From Thermoanaerobaculia bacterium (GTDB lineage Bacteria; Acidobacteriota; Thermoanaerobaculia; Multivoradales; Multivoraceae), in the NCBI GenBank assembly GCA_022822365.1, contig JAJEBV010000001.1:62001-126000 (forward strand): a stretch of 64,000 nt of DNA, given 5' to 3'. The notes below the pieces were generated by a model, which did no database searches, had not been told where the DNA came from, and saw only the letters and a list, made by a program, of their open reading frames with translations. Below, one piece after another: positions 42,229 through 51,846 of this stretch (the stretch's first letter is position 1; each line of letters opens with the position of its first letter). The translations under genes were made by a program, and so were the position numbers.

Positions 42229-44625
42229 ATGGCCCAGAACCCGGTCGATGAGCAGGCGGACGCCATCCTGCTGCCCGACGTCCTGCCGGTGCTGCCGCTC
42301 AAGGACGCGGTCATCTTCCCCTACATCATCCTGCCGCTTTCGATCAGCCGCGACCCGAGCATGCTCGCGGTCGAGGACGCGCTGAACGGCGACCGCGTCA
42401 TCCTGCTCGCCCCCCAGCGCGACGGATCGATCGAGGAGCCGGGGGAGGACGACCTCCACGAGATCGGCACCGCCGCCCAGATCATGCGGATGCTGAAGTT
42501 GCCCGACGGCCGGGTCCGGATCCTGATCCAGGGTCTCGCCAGGGCCCGCCTGCGCTATCTGAGCCAGACCGAGCCCTTCCTTCGGGCCCGCGTCGAGGAA
42601 GTCGACGAGGCCGGCGAACCTCACCACGGGCTCGAGGCGGAAGCCCTGGTACGCAGCGTCAAGGAAGGTCTCGAGACGGCCGTCAACCTGGGCAAGGACA
42701 TCTCCTCCGAGGTCATGGTGATCGCCGCGAATCTCGATCACCCGGGCCGGCTGGCGGACCTGGCGGCCAGCAACCTCGACCTCCGGGCGGACGAAGCCCA
42801 GCTCGTGCTGGAGACGACGCCGCCGATCCAGCGGCTGCGGAAGGTGGGCGACCTGCTGACCCGGGAGATCGAGCTCCTGAGCATGCAGCAGCGCATCTCC
42901 GCCCAGGCCCGGAGCGAGATGGACCGCAGCCAGCGCGAGTACTTCCTTCGCCAGCAGCAACGCGCGATCCTGGACGAGCTCGGCGAGGGCGACGATCTCC
43001 ACGGAGACATCCAGAGGTACGTGCAAGCCATCGAGGAGAAGGGACTGAGCGAGGAGGCGGCCGCCGAAGTCGAGCGCCAGGTGAGACGGCTCGAGCGAAG
43101 CTCTCCCGACAGCGCCGAGAACGCGACCATCCGCACCCACCTCGACTGGCTGACCGGCCTCCCGTGGGCGACCCTGAGCGAGGATCGAATCGATCTCGAC
43201 CGGGCCCGCGGCGTGCTCGATGAGGATCACTACGACCTGGACCGGGTCAAGGAGCGGATTCTCGAGTACCTGGCGGTCAGGCGGCTCAAGCCCGACGCCA
43301 AGGGTCCGATCCTCTGCCTGGTCGGTCCGCCGGGGGTCGGCAAGACGTCGCTCGGCCGTTCCATCGCGCGCGCGATCGACCGCAAGTTCGTTCGCATTTC
43401 GCTCGGCGGCGTCCGCGACGAGGGCGAGATCCGTGGCCACCGGCGCACGTACGTCGGCTCGTTGCCGGGTCGCATCATTCAGGGCCTGAATCAGGCCGGA
43501 ACCGGCAATCCCGTCTTCATGCTCGACGAGATCGACAAGCTGGGCGCCGACTACCGGGGCGATCCGGCTTCCGCGCTGCTGGAAGTACTGGATCCCGAGC
43601 AGAACTCGACCTTCAGGGACCACTACCTGGGAGTCGAGTACGACTTGTCACGCGTGTTGTTCATCGCCACGGCCAACCTGCTCGAACCGATTCAGCCCGC
43701 CTTCCTCGATCGCCTCGAGGTGCTGCGACTCTCCGGCTACACCGAAGACGAAAAGGTGCTGATCGCGCGCCGGCACCTGTTACCGAAAGCCACGGACGAA
43801 AACGGTCTGCCGGCCGGCGCACTGACCATCACGACCCCCGCGCTTCGCCGCCTCATTCGCGGCTACACGAAAGAAGCCGGCGTACGCAATCTCGAACGCG
43901 AACTCGCAACGCTCTGCCGGAAAGCGGCCGTCCGCGTAGCGCGAGGCGATGGCCGGGAACTGAAGGTGACGCCGGCCCGGCTGAAGAACCTGGTCGGGCA
44001 ACCGCGTCACTTCAGCGAGGAACTGCTCGACCGCGACCGGGTAGGTGTGGCGACCGGACTCGCCTGGACCGCCTCCGGCGGGGATCTCATGCTGATCGAG
44101 GTCGCGGCGCCGAAGGGCAGAGGCAAGCTGATCCTCACCGGCCAGCTCGGCGACGTCATGAAGGAATCGGCCCAGGCAGCTCTGAGTTGCGCCCGCACCA
44201 CGTACGTCGCCGGTCCGGGCGCCGGAGGGCGTGATTTCTTCCGTAACCACGATCTTCACATTCATGTCCCCGCCGGTTCCGTACCGAAAGACGGGCCGTC
44301 GGCGGGAGTCACGATCGCCGCGGCCATCGTCTCGGTCTGCAGCGGCCGCATGATCGATCACAAGGTCGCGATGACCGGCGAGATCACGCTGCGCGGCGAA
44401 GTGCTTCCGGTCGGCGGCCTCAAGGAGAAGCTGCTGGCCGCGCGCGGCGCCGGAATTCGCAAGGTCGTCCTCCCGGAACGAAACCGGCGGGACCTTCCGG
44501 AGATACCGGCCGCGGTGACGCGAGGTCTTGAACTCCTGTTCGTCGAACACGTCGATCAGGTAATGGAAGCCGCGCTGCTCGGTCCGGAGCACGAGCGGTC
44601 ATGGCCGGCGGCGAAGACCGGCTGA
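42229..44625 (+). CDS. lon: ATP-dependent protease Lon
   Basis: A 798-residue cytoplasmic protease. The LON N-terminal domain starts '[22 protein letters not shown]'. The AAA module has Walker A '[20 protein letters not shown]' and Walker B '[32 protein letters not shown]'. The protease domain carries the catalytic Ser in '[16 protein letters not shown]' and Lys in '[14 protein letters not shown]'. The length is typical. Its last 25 bases overlap thiL. Confidence 0.96.
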   Translation: MAQNPVDEQADAILLPDVLPVLPLKDAVIFPYIILPLSISRDPSMLAVEDALNGDRVILLAPQRDGSIEEPGEDDLHEIGTAAQIMRMLKLPDGRVRILIQGLARARLRYLSQTEPFLRARVEEVDEAGEPHHGLEAEALVRSVKEGLETAVNLGKDISSEVMVIAANLDHPGRLADLAASNLDLRADEAQLVLETTPPIQRLRKVGDLLTREIELLSMQQRISAQARSEMDRSQREYFLRQQQRAILDELGEGDDLHGDIQRYVQAIEEKGLSEEAAAEVERQVRRLERSSPDSAENATIRTHLDWLTGLPWATLSEDRIDLDRARGVLDEDHYDLDRVKERILEYLAVRRLKPDAKGPILCLVGPPGVGKTSLGRSIARAIDRKFVRISLGGVRDEGEIRGHRRTYVGSLPGRIIQGLNQAGTGNPVFMLDEIDKLGADYRGDPASALLEVLDPEQNSTFRDHYLGVEYDLSRVLFIATANLLEPIQPAFLDRLEVLRLSGYTEDEKVLIARRHLLPKATDENGLPAGALTITTPALRRLIRGYTKEAGVRNLERELATLCRKAAVRVARGDGRELKVTPARLKNLVGQPRHFSEELLDRDRVGVATGLAWTASGGDLMLIEVAAPKGRGKLILTGQLGDVMKESAQAALSCARTTYVAGPGAGGRDFFRNHDLHIHVPAGSVPKDGPSAGVTIAAAIVSVCSGRMIDHKVAMTGEITLRGEVLPVGGLKEKLLAARGAGIRKVVLPERNRRDLPEIPAAVTRGLELLFVEHVDQVMEAALLGPEHERSWPAAKTG

Positions 44626-45593
44626 TCGCCTGGCTCGCGGGTTTCGCGGGCGCCGGAGATCGAATCGGCGACGATGCCGTACTGCTCACGCTCGGCGAAC
44701 GGCAGTACGCGTTCAGCGTCGACACCCAGCGCGCCGGCGTCCACATTCCGGTCGATCTCGATCCCGCGGCCGCCGCCCGGCGACTGCTCGGCGTCAGTCT
44801 CTCGGATCTCGCCGCCACCGGGGCCGTACCGCGGTGGATGCTCGTCGCCCTCGGCATCGACGAAGAGCACGCCGCCCGTCGTTTCCTCGCCGCCCTCGTC
44901 CGCGCCGGCCGCCGGTACGAAGTCGAACTGATCGGCGGGGACACGGCCAGGCCGACGACGCCAGGCCGGCTGGACGCCAGTCTCACCGTCGTCGGCGAAA
45001 TACCCGAAGAAGGCTCGCCCCTGACCCGCGACGCGGCCAGTCCCGATGACCGGCTCTGGGTCGGCGGACCGATCGGCGAGTCCGCCCTGGGCCTCGGCCT
45101 GGTCCGCCTCGGCGCCCGGATCGCGGGGCGCCGCGCCAATCTGCCGGAGGGGCTGCCCGACCGACTGACCCGCGTCGCCAGCCGGGTCCTTCGCCGCCAC
45201 CTGGAACCGCGGCCGCAGATCGAACTGGGCCTGCTGCTGGGACGACGGTCGCCGGCCGTGGCCGCCATCGACGTATCGGACGGCCTGGTCACGGACGCGG
45301 CGCGCCTCTGCCGGCGCAGCGGGGTCGGCTGCGAACTCGAGGAAGGCGCACTCGCCCTTCGGTCAGACGCGCGCCGTCTGGCCGGCCACCTGCGCCGCGA
45401 TCCGCTCGAGCTGGTTCTGGGCGGCGGCGAGGACTACGTGCTTCTGTTCACCCTGCCGCCCGACGCCGACTTCCGCCATCCCGGGTGCCGACCGATCGGC
45501 CGCATCACGACCCGGCCCGGCCTGAAACTGCGCCGGGTCGACGGAACGATCGAACCGCTTGCCGCTGGCGGCTGGGACCACCTCAGCGATTGA
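44601..45593 (+). CDS. thiL: Thiamine-monophosphate kinase
   Basis: A 330-residue ATP-grasp-like (PurM-fold) kinase that converts thiamine monophosphate to the diphosphate. Motifs: 'GDRIGDDAVLL' at the N-terminus, 'LLGVSLSDLAATGAVP', 'LIGGDTARP' and 'AAIDVSDGLVTDAARLC', then 'ELVLGGGEDYVLLFT'. All are characteristic of ThiL. The ATG lies within the lon coding region (25-base overlap). It ends tail to tail with the triple-MerR gene, overlapping by 11 bases. Confidence 0.93.
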   Translation: MAGGEDRLIAWLAGFAGAGDRIGDDAVLLTLGERQYAFSVDTQRAGVHIPVDLDPAAAARRLLGVSLSDLAATGAVPRWMLVALGIDEEHAARRFLAALVRAGRRYEVELIGGDTARPTTPGRLDASLTVVGEIPEEGSPLTRDAASPDDRLWVGGPIGESALGLGLVRLGARIAGRRANLPEGLPDRLTRVASRVLRRHLEPRPQIELGLLLGRRSPAVAAIDVSDGLVTDAARLCRRSGVGCELEEGALALRSDARRLAGHLRRDPLELVLGGGEDYVLLFTLPPDADFRHPGCRPIGRITTRPGLKLRRVDGTIEPLAAGGWDHLSD

Positions 45594-46497
45594 GCGTGAT
45601 GGTGATCGGCTGGTCCAGCTTCTGCAGCACCAGGCCTACCTGAGCCTCGAGCGCCGCCAGCCGCGCCTCCACGCTGCCGGCCGCCGCGGCCGCCGGCTGG
45701 CGCCGCACCTTGGCGGCCTTCGCCTTTCGCTTCCTCCGCACCGGCGCCTTCGTCACCTTGGCAACCTTGGCCTTCGGCTTCCGGCCGCGCCTGCTCTGGG
45801 AGCGGATCTCGTTGAAGACCGCCACCGCCTCCGGGTGGTAGCGCCGCTTGCGGCCCTCGCCCTCGTGCGGTATCCGGTCCCCGTACAACTTGAGGTAGCG
45901 CTGCAGCGTCGGACCGGAGATGCCCGTCTGCTTGCCGACCGCGGTAAGCGTCAGGAGCTTCGGAGCGGCGGGCTGAGCCTTCGCCGCCCGCGCCTTCCGC
46001 TTCTTCCGAGCCGGCGACTTCGCCGCCGGCGCCGCCTTCGGCTTGCGGCCCGGCTTGCTCTCCGCACGAAGCTCGCGGAACACCGCCACGGAATCCGGGT
46101 GGTAACGCCGCTTGCGGCCCTCACCCTCGTGCGGTATCCGATCGCCGAACAGCCGGACGTAACGCTGCAACGTCGGATAGGAGATCTTCGTCTGCTGGCT
46201 GATGCTGGACAGCGTCAACAGGGAGGGACCGCCAGCCGCGGCCTTCGCCTGGGTTCCTGCCGCTTTCGTCGCGGCCTTCTTCTTCCCCCGGCGCTTCGTT
46301 GACCGTTCGCTCTTGAGCGCCTTGAACTCCCGGACGGCCGCCACCGGGTACCGCTGCCTGCGCCCCGTTCCTTCGGACGAAATCCGGTCCTGGTACAGCT
46401 TCTTGTACCGCAGCGCCGTCGCCATCGACACACCGGCCCGACTAGCGACTTCGCCCAACGTCAACAGTTTCTTTCTTCCAGCAGCCGCTGCACTCAC
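45583..46497 (-). CDS. Protein with three MerR-like HTH domains and histone-like linkers
   Basis: A 304-residue basic protein made of three tandem MerR-type winged-helix units: 'LLTLGEVASRAGVSMATALRYKKLYQDRI', 'LLTLSSISQQTKISYPTLQRYVRLFGDRIPHEGEGRKRRYHPDSV' and 'LLTLTAVGKQTGISGPTLQRYLKLYGDRIPHEGEGRKRRYHPEAV'. The second and third are nearly identical. Between them are Lys/Ala/Pro/Arg-rich linkers like histone H1 tails ('GRKPKAAPAAKSPARKKRKARAAKA'). The C-terminus has a short coiled coil ('VEARLAALEAQVGLVLQKLD'). There is no effector domain as in classical MerR regulators. It probably binds DNA at several sites, as a nucleoid-associated or architectural protein. Confidence 0.75.
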   Translation of the reverse strand: MSAAAAGRKKLLTLGEVASRAGVSMATALRYKKLYQDRISSEGTGRRQRYPVAAVREFKALKSERSTKRRGKKKAATKAAGTQAKAAAGGPSLLTLSSISQQTKISYPTLQRYVRLFGDRIPHEGEGRKRRYHPDSVAVFRELRAESKPGRKPKAAPAAKSPARKKRKARAAKAQPAAPKLLTLTAVGKQTGISGPTLQRYLKLYGDRIPHEGEGRKRRYHPEAVAVFNEIRSQSRRGRKPKAKVAKVTKAPVRRKRKAKAAKVRRQPAAAAAGSVEARLAALEAQVGLVLQKLDQPITITLNR

Positions 46498-46612
46498 GAA
46501 GTTCTCCTTGCGCCGCCCTGTGGCGCTCCGGTTCGTTCCCTTACAGGAAGATCACGATCGAAGGGCGACCATAGCAGAAGACCGGAACCGACGGCCCGTA
46601 ACGCGAGAATGA

Positions 46613-49600
46613 TCAGTCTTCCGTCAGAGGCTCGTAGTTGAGCTTTCGCACCAGATACGACAGGGCCTGCCGGCTGATTCCAAGAGCACGGGCGGCCTTG
46701 GCCTGGTTGCCGCCGGACTCTTCGAGCGCCTTACCGATCAGTCGACGCCGGTATTGCTCCATCTTCCAGTGGTAGCCGCTTTGTTGAGGCGCGGCTTCCT
46801 CGACCGGCTCTTCGGGCAGTCCGAGCATTTCAACGGAGACTTCGGGGCCCTCGGCGAGCGCCACCGCGCCATCGATAGCGTTCTTCAACTCTCTGACGTT
46901 GCCGGGCCAGGAGTAGTTGCGAATCCTCGCGCGTGCCTTGTCGCTGAACTTCAGGTCCTGTCCAAGCGCGCCGGACGTCTCCAGGAAGTGGTGCGCGAGC
47001 AACATCACGTCCCCTTCGCGCTCACGCAACGGTGGTGCTTCCACATACGCAACCCTGAGGCGGTAGTAGAGATCCTGGCGGAACTCGCCGGCCTTCACCA
47101 TTCCTGCGAGGTCCTTGTGGGTCGCGGAGACGAGCCGGAAATCGAGCCGCCGCGTCCGGCTCTCACCGACGCGTCGCATCTCGCCCTCCTGCAACAGGCG
47201 CAGGAGCATGCCCTGCGCCGCCCACGGCAACTCTCCGATTTCGTCGAGAAACACGGTACCGCCGTCCGCGCTCTCGAACACTCCCACCCGATCACTGTCG
47301 GCGCCGGTGAACGCACCCCGACGGTGGCCGAACAGGTCGGACAGAAGCAGGCCGTCAGGCAGCGCCGCGCAGTTCACGGCCAACCAGGGCCGCGAGGCTC
47401 GGGGGCTCGACCGGTGGAGCTGGCGCGCCAGGAGTTCCTTGCCGGTCCCCGACTCGCCGAGAATCAACACCGGCAGGTCGTGGGCGGCGAACTTGTCGAT
47501 CCGGGCCTGAGCGTCCAGCAGAGCCTTGCTCTTCCCCACCATGCCGGTGGCGGCGGCCCTCCTGGGCTCCGCGAGCTCGGAAGCCCCGCGCCGGCGGCGC
47601 GCCGAGGTCGACAGCCGGGTCGCGACCGCGGCCGCCAACGCCCGGGCAGGTTCGTCGATTCCCTTCGCGCTGAGCACGAGTCGTCCCGCCGCCGCGTCGA
47701 CCGCGAACCGGTCGCCGCCGCCTGGACCCTGGAGCAGGACTTCCCCGCTTGCATCCAGAGAGCCGAAGCCTCCCGCGGAGCCATGAACCGCGAGTCGGGC
47801 CTCCGGATGGCCGGCCGCGGCCATCAGGATCCGATAGGCCTCCGCATCGGGGTCGGGCGTGGCCAGAAAGAGCCGAAGAGCCCGCCAGGGACCGACGCGC
47901 GCGCCATCCACACGCTGGACGAGCGCTTCAGCGCCGGCGGCCGAGAGGATGCGCACGGCGCTGGCCACCAGGTCCACGGGAACCGTTTCGACCTCGAGAC
48001 AGACCAGGTCGTGAACGGTGAGCGCGGCGCGGAAAGGGCCTTGCGCCTCGACTTGCCGCCAGTCCGCGGCGCTCGGCGACCGCTTCTCGCCGACCGCCCC
48101 CCAGAGTCCCTCCTGGGCGGCGCCGACCGCGACCGCGCGCGCCTCGTCGCGGAGTCCGGCAAGCAGCAGCAGGGGCGACAGGTCGTCCACTTCCGCCGGC
48201 GTCCAGACAGCGAGGGGACGTTCGAGCGCCTCCGAGAGTTCCTCCACCGCCTCCTCGCCACGTCCGAGCTGAACCAGGGCACGAGCCGAGAGCAGGCGCA
48301 GCGAGCGGAGCTGACGCCACCCCGTTCGCCTCCCGCGCAGATTCTCCAGGGCGGTTTCGCAGCACTCCAGCACCGATTCCCAGCGTCCCAACGACACGAA
48401 GAGACGCGCTTCGAGCAGGCGCGCCTCGACGACTCCGGGGGCGCTGCCCGCCATCAGGCTCTCCCGACGCAGATTCTCGATCGTCTCGGGGACTCCCGTA
48501 AACCGTCCGGTCCGAATCCGGATCTCCGACAGCTTCCCGTGCGCGGCGGCTCTCCCGGCAGGTCCATCGCAACGCCGGAACAGGCCCACCGCGATGCGCG
48601 CCGCGCGCTCGGCGCTGTCGAAGTCGTTCACGGCCAGTCGAACCGTCGCCAACTCGTTCCAAAGGAGAGCGCGCTCGTACACGGGAAGACGCTCCCTGAG
48701 GCGCCTGAGACCATCAGCCAGTAATCGTTCCGCCTCACTGAACCGACCGTTCGCCGAAGCGAGCCGAGCCCTCGCCATGACGCCCATCCACTGGTCCGGC
48801 TCCCCGACCGCGGGTTCCAGCAGGCTGGCCATGGCGTCAAGCTCGCCGAGCTCCCACTTCGCCAGCGCGCACAGGGCTCGACCGTGCGCCGCCTGGGGAC
48901 CGATCGTGGCATCGAGCACCCTCTCCGACCAGCTTCCAAGCTGATCCGAACGCCCCGCAGCCGCCTGGATTCCAATCGCCAGTTCGCACTGTTCCAGTGC
49001 GCGCCGACCCGAGAGCGACCGGTTCTCCAACGTGCTCAGACTGCGGCGCGCGGCAACCGTCCGACCCAGCCGAAGCTGAGCCCGGAGGCGCACCAGGATG
49101 TCGTCCGTTCGCCGGGAATCCTTGACCAGCCTCAGAGCGGCCTCGAAGCGGCCGTCTTCGAGGAGGAGGCGTGCCAGCGCCGACCGGCCCTCCGGTGCGT
49201 CGGGCGGCGGAGACTCGACGTCGGAGTCCCTGACACGTTGCCAGTACGACCGCGCCGCATCGCCGCCCGCAACGATCCGGCGGCGTTCGCCGCCGTCCAT
49301 GCCCGCCAGAATCCGCCGCCACCGGGACTGCCCGGCAACAGCCACCCGCTCGCCGTCCCGATCCTCCAGGACCGCGAAGAGGGAGGCGCGCGCGGCTTTG
49401 AACTTGTGATCCAACAGAAAGGGCGCCCGAGCCAGAATGTCGGCAACCATCCGGTTTCCGGAAACAGGCAGCAGCTCGTCTCGCCAGGTCTCGAAGAGGG
49501 GCCGAAGCACCGCCCGAACAGAGCTTCGACCGGGGGCGCTCTCGCTTCCGAAGAGGAGCACGACGAGTTGCCTCAACAGGGCCTGTGGCAGCCGGTCGTC

Positions 49601-49840
49601 ACGCACAGGCTGCACCGACGCCGGGGGAATCCGGAGGACGCCCTCAGTATCGACACGAAGCTCCTGCCAGGCCTCGAGCCGCCACCCGGCCGCCCGTACA
49701 TGAGCCAGCAGGGCCGCGCCCTGAAGCAGGAACGCGGCCCGATCGCGGTCTGTCGCGACGATCTCGTTCAGATCGGTTGCCCCGGTGCCCTTGGGAACCG
49801 GTTGAAGCGACTGGTGACGGATGCGAAGAACGGGTGTCAT
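46613..49840 (-). CDS. Sigma-54-dependent activator with a large TPR-like N-terminal region
   Basis: A 1075-residue regulator. The first 160 residues are of unknown fold. Residues about 200-600 are helical TPR-like repeats ('YERALLWNELATVRLAVNDFDSAERAARIAVGLF', 'LVQLGRGEEAVEELSEALERPL'). The AAA+ domain has Walker A 'LILGESGTGKELLARQLH', the sigma-54 loop 'RRGAFTGADSDRVG', Walker B 'GGTVFLDEIGELP' and the arginine region 'YSWPGNVRELKNAIDGA'. A Fis-type HTH ends the protein ('GNQAKAARALGISRQALSYLVRKLNY'). No receiver, PAS or kinase domain is evident. Activation through protein partners or small ligands is likely. ATG 49840 overlaps the aroA stop by 4 bases and has 'GGAGG' upstream. Confidence 0.87.
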   Translation of the reverse strand: MTPVLRIRHQSLQPVPKGTGATDLNEIVATDRDRAAFLLQGAALLAHVRAAGWRLEAWQELRVDTEGVLRIPPASVQPVRDDRLPQALLRQLVVLLFGSESAPGRSSVRAVLRPLFETWRDELLPVSGNRMVADILARAPFLLDHKFKAARASLFAVLEDRDGERVAVAGQSRWRRILAGMDGGERRRIVAGGDAARSYWQRVRDSDVESPPPDAPEGRSALARLLLEDGRFEAALRLVKDSRRTDDILVRLRAQLRLGRTVAARRSLSTLENRSLSGRRALEQCELAIGIQAAAGRSDQLGSWSERVLDATIGPQAAHGRALCALAKWELGELDAMASLLEPAVGEPDQWMGVMARARLASANGRFSEAERLLADGLRRLRERLPVYERALLWNELATVRLAVNDFDSAERAARIAVGLFRRCDGPAGRAAAHGKLSEIRIRTGRFTGVPETIENLRRESLMAGSAPGVVEARLLEARLFVSLGRWESVLECCETALENLRGRRTGWRQLRSLRLLSARALVQLGRGEEAVEELSEALERPLAVWTPAEVDDLSPLLLLAGLRDEARAVAVGAAQEGLWGAVGEKRSPSAADWRQVEAQGPFRAALTVHDLVCLEVETVPVDLVASAVRILSAAGAEALVQRVDGARVGPWRALRLFLATPDPDAEAYRILMAAAGHPEARLAVHGSAGGFGSLDASGEVLLQGPGGGDRFAVDAAAGRLVLSAKGIDEPARALAAAVATRLSTSARRRRGASELAEPRRAAATGMVGKSKALLDAQARIDKFAAHDLPVLILGESGTGKELLARQLHRSSPRASRPWLAVNCAALPDGLLLSDLFGHRRGAFTGADSDRVGVFESADGGTVFLDEIGELPWAAQGMLLRLLQEGEMRRVGESRTRRLDFRLVSATHKDLAGMVKAGEFRQDLYYRLRVAYVEAPPLREREGDVMLLAHHFLETSGALGQDLKFSDKARARIRNYSWPGNVRELKNAIDGAVALAEGPEVSVEMLGLPEEPVEEAAPQQSGYHWKMEQYRRRLIGKALEESGGNQAKAARALGISRQALSYLVRKLNYEPLTED

Positions 49841-51162
49841 CGCCGGATTTCCTCCAGGTCCGCCCAGAAGCCCGGGTAGGACTTGCAAACGACCTCCGGA
49901 CGCCGAATCGAGAGGCCTCCCCGGCGCATCCCCACCAGGGCCATGCTCATCGCGATGCGGTGGTCGTCGTAGGTGTCGATCGGGATGCGCGGCGAGCCGG
50001 GCGGGGCGGCGAGGCCCGGATTGCCCTCGATCCGCAGGCCGTCTTCCAGTTCGTCGACGATCACGCCGGAGCGCCGCAGTTCGGTCGCCACCGCGGCCAG
50101 GCGGTCGCTCTCCTTGATCCTCAGGTGCGCCACGTTGCGGATCCAGGTCGTGCCGTTGGCGAAGGCCGCCACGGCGGCGAGCGTCGGCACCTGGTCGGGC
50201 ATCGCCGAGAGGTCGCAGTCGACCGCGGTCACGGCGCCGCCGCCCTCCACCTGAATCTCCTGGCCTGTCGCCTGCACCGTGGCGCCCATGCGCTCAAGGA
50301 GCCCCAGGAAGGCGCGGTCGCCCTGAGTCGACGCGGGCGCGAGCCCGCGCAGGCGCACGGAGCCGCCGCAGATCGCGGCCGCGGCCGCGGGATAGGCGGC
50401 CGCCGAATCGTCGCCCGCGACGCGATAGCGGCCGTCAGCCAGTTCGGGTTTGCGCGGTTCCACCCGGAACTCGCGGGCTTCGCCGTCCCGGCGCACCCCT
50501 ACCGGAGCGCCGAAATCGGCCATGACTTCGAGAGTTGTGTCCACATACGGACTAGAGACGAGAACCGGCGCCAGGAGTTCGATCGGGCCCTCCGCGTTGA
50601 GGGCCGCCATGAGCAGCGCGGACACGTACTGGCTCGATTCGCCGGCGTCGATCTCGACCCGGCCGCCGGTCAGCCTTCCGCCCCGGATACGGACCGGGGC
50701 GCAGCCCGGCCGGCCGAGCTCCTCGATCCCGGCGCCGAGCTGCCGGAGGGCCGCGACCAGAGGGCCGATCGGCCGTTCGCGCAGCCGGGGGGAGCCGTCG
50801 AGAATCCACTCGCCCGGGGTCACCGCGCAGCTCGCGACCAGCAGTCGCAGCAAGGTCCCGGCACCCCGGCAATCGAGCCGCACGGCATCTTCAGCGCCGT
50901 CCGCCTGCCCCGGCTCCACCCGCAGCCCCGAGCCCGCAACGGAACGGACGCGCCAGCCCATCGCCACGAGCGCGGCGCGGAAAGCCGCGATGTCGTCGGC
51001 GTCCAGCAGGTTCTCGATCGTCGCGGGCTGCCGCCCGATCAGCGCCAGGTTCAGCGCGCGGTGCGAGATGCTCTTCGAACCGGGCGGCTCGACCACGCCC
51101 GAAACCCCCGCCGCGCGGCGGACGGGGTACGGATCGGCAGGCGGAGCCGTCAGCCCAGCCAC
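49837..51162 (-). CDS. aroA: 3-phosphoshikimate 1-carboxyvinyltransferase (EPSP synthase)
   Basis: A 441-residue shikimate-pathway enzyme joining phosphoenolpyruvate to shikimate-3-phosphate. Motifs: 'VEPPGSKSISHRALNLALIG' (PEP-site Lys), 'CRGAGTLLRLLVA' (the 'GN/GAGTALR' block with a Cys-Arg-Gly variant), 'SSQYVSALLMAAL', 'DDSAAAYPAAAAA' and 'LRIKESDRLAAVATELRRSG'. Residues of the PEP-site 'GNAGT' block here read 'RGAGT', which may affect glyphosate sensitivity. It overlaps the lpxH-like gene by 13 bases at its start and the sigma-54 activator by 4 at its end. Confidence 0.93.
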   Translation of the reverse strand: MAGLTAPPADPYPVRRAAGVSGVVEPPGSKSISHRALNLALIGRQPATIENLLDADDIAAFRAALVAMGWRVRSVAGSGLRVEPGQADGAEDAVRLDCRGAGTLLRLLVASCAVTPGEWILDGSPRLRERPIGPLVAALRQLGAGIEELGRPGCAPVRIRGGRLTGGRVEIDAGESSQYVSALLMAALNAEGPIELLAPVLVSSPYVDTTLEVMADFGAPVGVRRDGEAREFRVEPRKPELADGRYRVAGDDSAAAYPAAAAAICGGSVRLRGLAPASTQGDRAFLGLLERMGATVQATGQEIQVEGGGAVTAVDCDLSAMPDQVPTLAAVAAFANGTTWIRNVAHLRIKESDRLAAVATELRRSGVIVDELEDGLRIEGNPGLAAPPGSPRIPIDTYDDHRIAMSMALVGMRRGGLSIRRPEVVCKSYPGFWADLEEIRR

Positions 51163-51827
51163 AGCAACTTCCGATCGTGAAACCAGGCATCCGCGATCCG
51201 CACCTCGCCGTCACCCACGGTCCAGCGGCGGGCGGCATGGAAGTGTCCGAGCAGCAGCACGTCGTTGCCTTCGGCCAGCCGGCGCGCCGCGTAGCGCCGG
51301 ATGACCGCGCCCGGGATCCGGGCCCTGTGCTCACGGTTGGTTCGCGCCAGGCCCCGCTCCGTGGACGCGACGAGACGGCGGCCTGTCGATCGCGGCAAGC
51401 GGAACGTCAACCACCGGCTGACCGCGTTCTTCGACAGACGCCGCCAGCAGAGGTAGCGCCAGTCGCGCGGATTCAGCCCGTCGCCGTGAACCGCGAGGTA
51501 CCTCGCACCTCCGGCGTCGAAGCCGACTTCCCGGCCGCAGTCGTCGAAGAGGTCGCCGTAAGCCCCGTCTGCCAGAAAGAAGTCGCGGTTCCCCTCCACG
51601 TAGGAGACCCGGATTCCCCGCTGCCTGAGGCCCCGGATGGCCGCCGCGAGCCGCCGTATCTCGGGTGTTTCGAAGCGCCGCGATCCGATCCAGAGATGGA
51701 ACAGGTCGCCGAGGAACAGCACCCGGGCGCAGCGGCCGGAGTCGAGCGCGCCGAGCTGCTCTGCCAGATCTTCCCCGCTGCCCCCGGGGCCGCCCAGGTG
51801 GGCATCGGCGATCACGGCGACAGGCAT
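51150..51827 (-). CDS. lpxH: UDP-2,3-diacylglucosamine hydrolase-like metallophosphoesterase
   Basis: A 225-residue calcineurin-fold phosphoesterase. The metal sites are 'VAVIADAHLGG', 'LFLGDLFHLWIGS', 'VEGNRDFFLADG', 'LAVHGDGLN' and 'VLLLGHFHAARRW'. 'GDLFHLWIG' and 'GNRDFFL' are the LpxH hallmarks. LpxH cleaves UDP-2,3-diacylglucosamine to lipid X in lipid A synthesis. No other lpx genes are in the window, so the precise substrate is inferred. It follows mrp by 19 bases and overlaps aroA. Confidence 0.82.
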   Translation of the reverse strand: MPVAVIADAHLGGPGGSGEDLAEQLGALDSGRCARVLFLGDLFHLWIGSRRFETPEIRRLAAAIRGLRQRGIRVSYVEGNRDFFLADGAYGDLFDDCGREVGFDAGGARYLAVHGDGLNPRDWRYLCWRRLSKNAVSRWLTFRLPRSTGRRLVASTERGLARTNREHRARIPGAVIRRYAARRLAEGNDVLLLGHFHAARRWTVGDGEVRIADAWFHDRKLLWLG

Positions 51828-51846
51828 GAGTTCGAAAGCCGGATCC

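Noticed and set aside
46498-46612. tRNA or small RNA in the gap between the activator and the triple-MerR gene
   Set aside because: No cloverleaf or strong hairpin; it is most likely the promoter region of the triple-MerR gene.
46754-48724. 656-residue plus-strand ORF opposite the sigma-54 activator
   Set aside because: Arg/Glu/Pro-rich shadow; all conserved AAA+ motifs lie on the minus strand.
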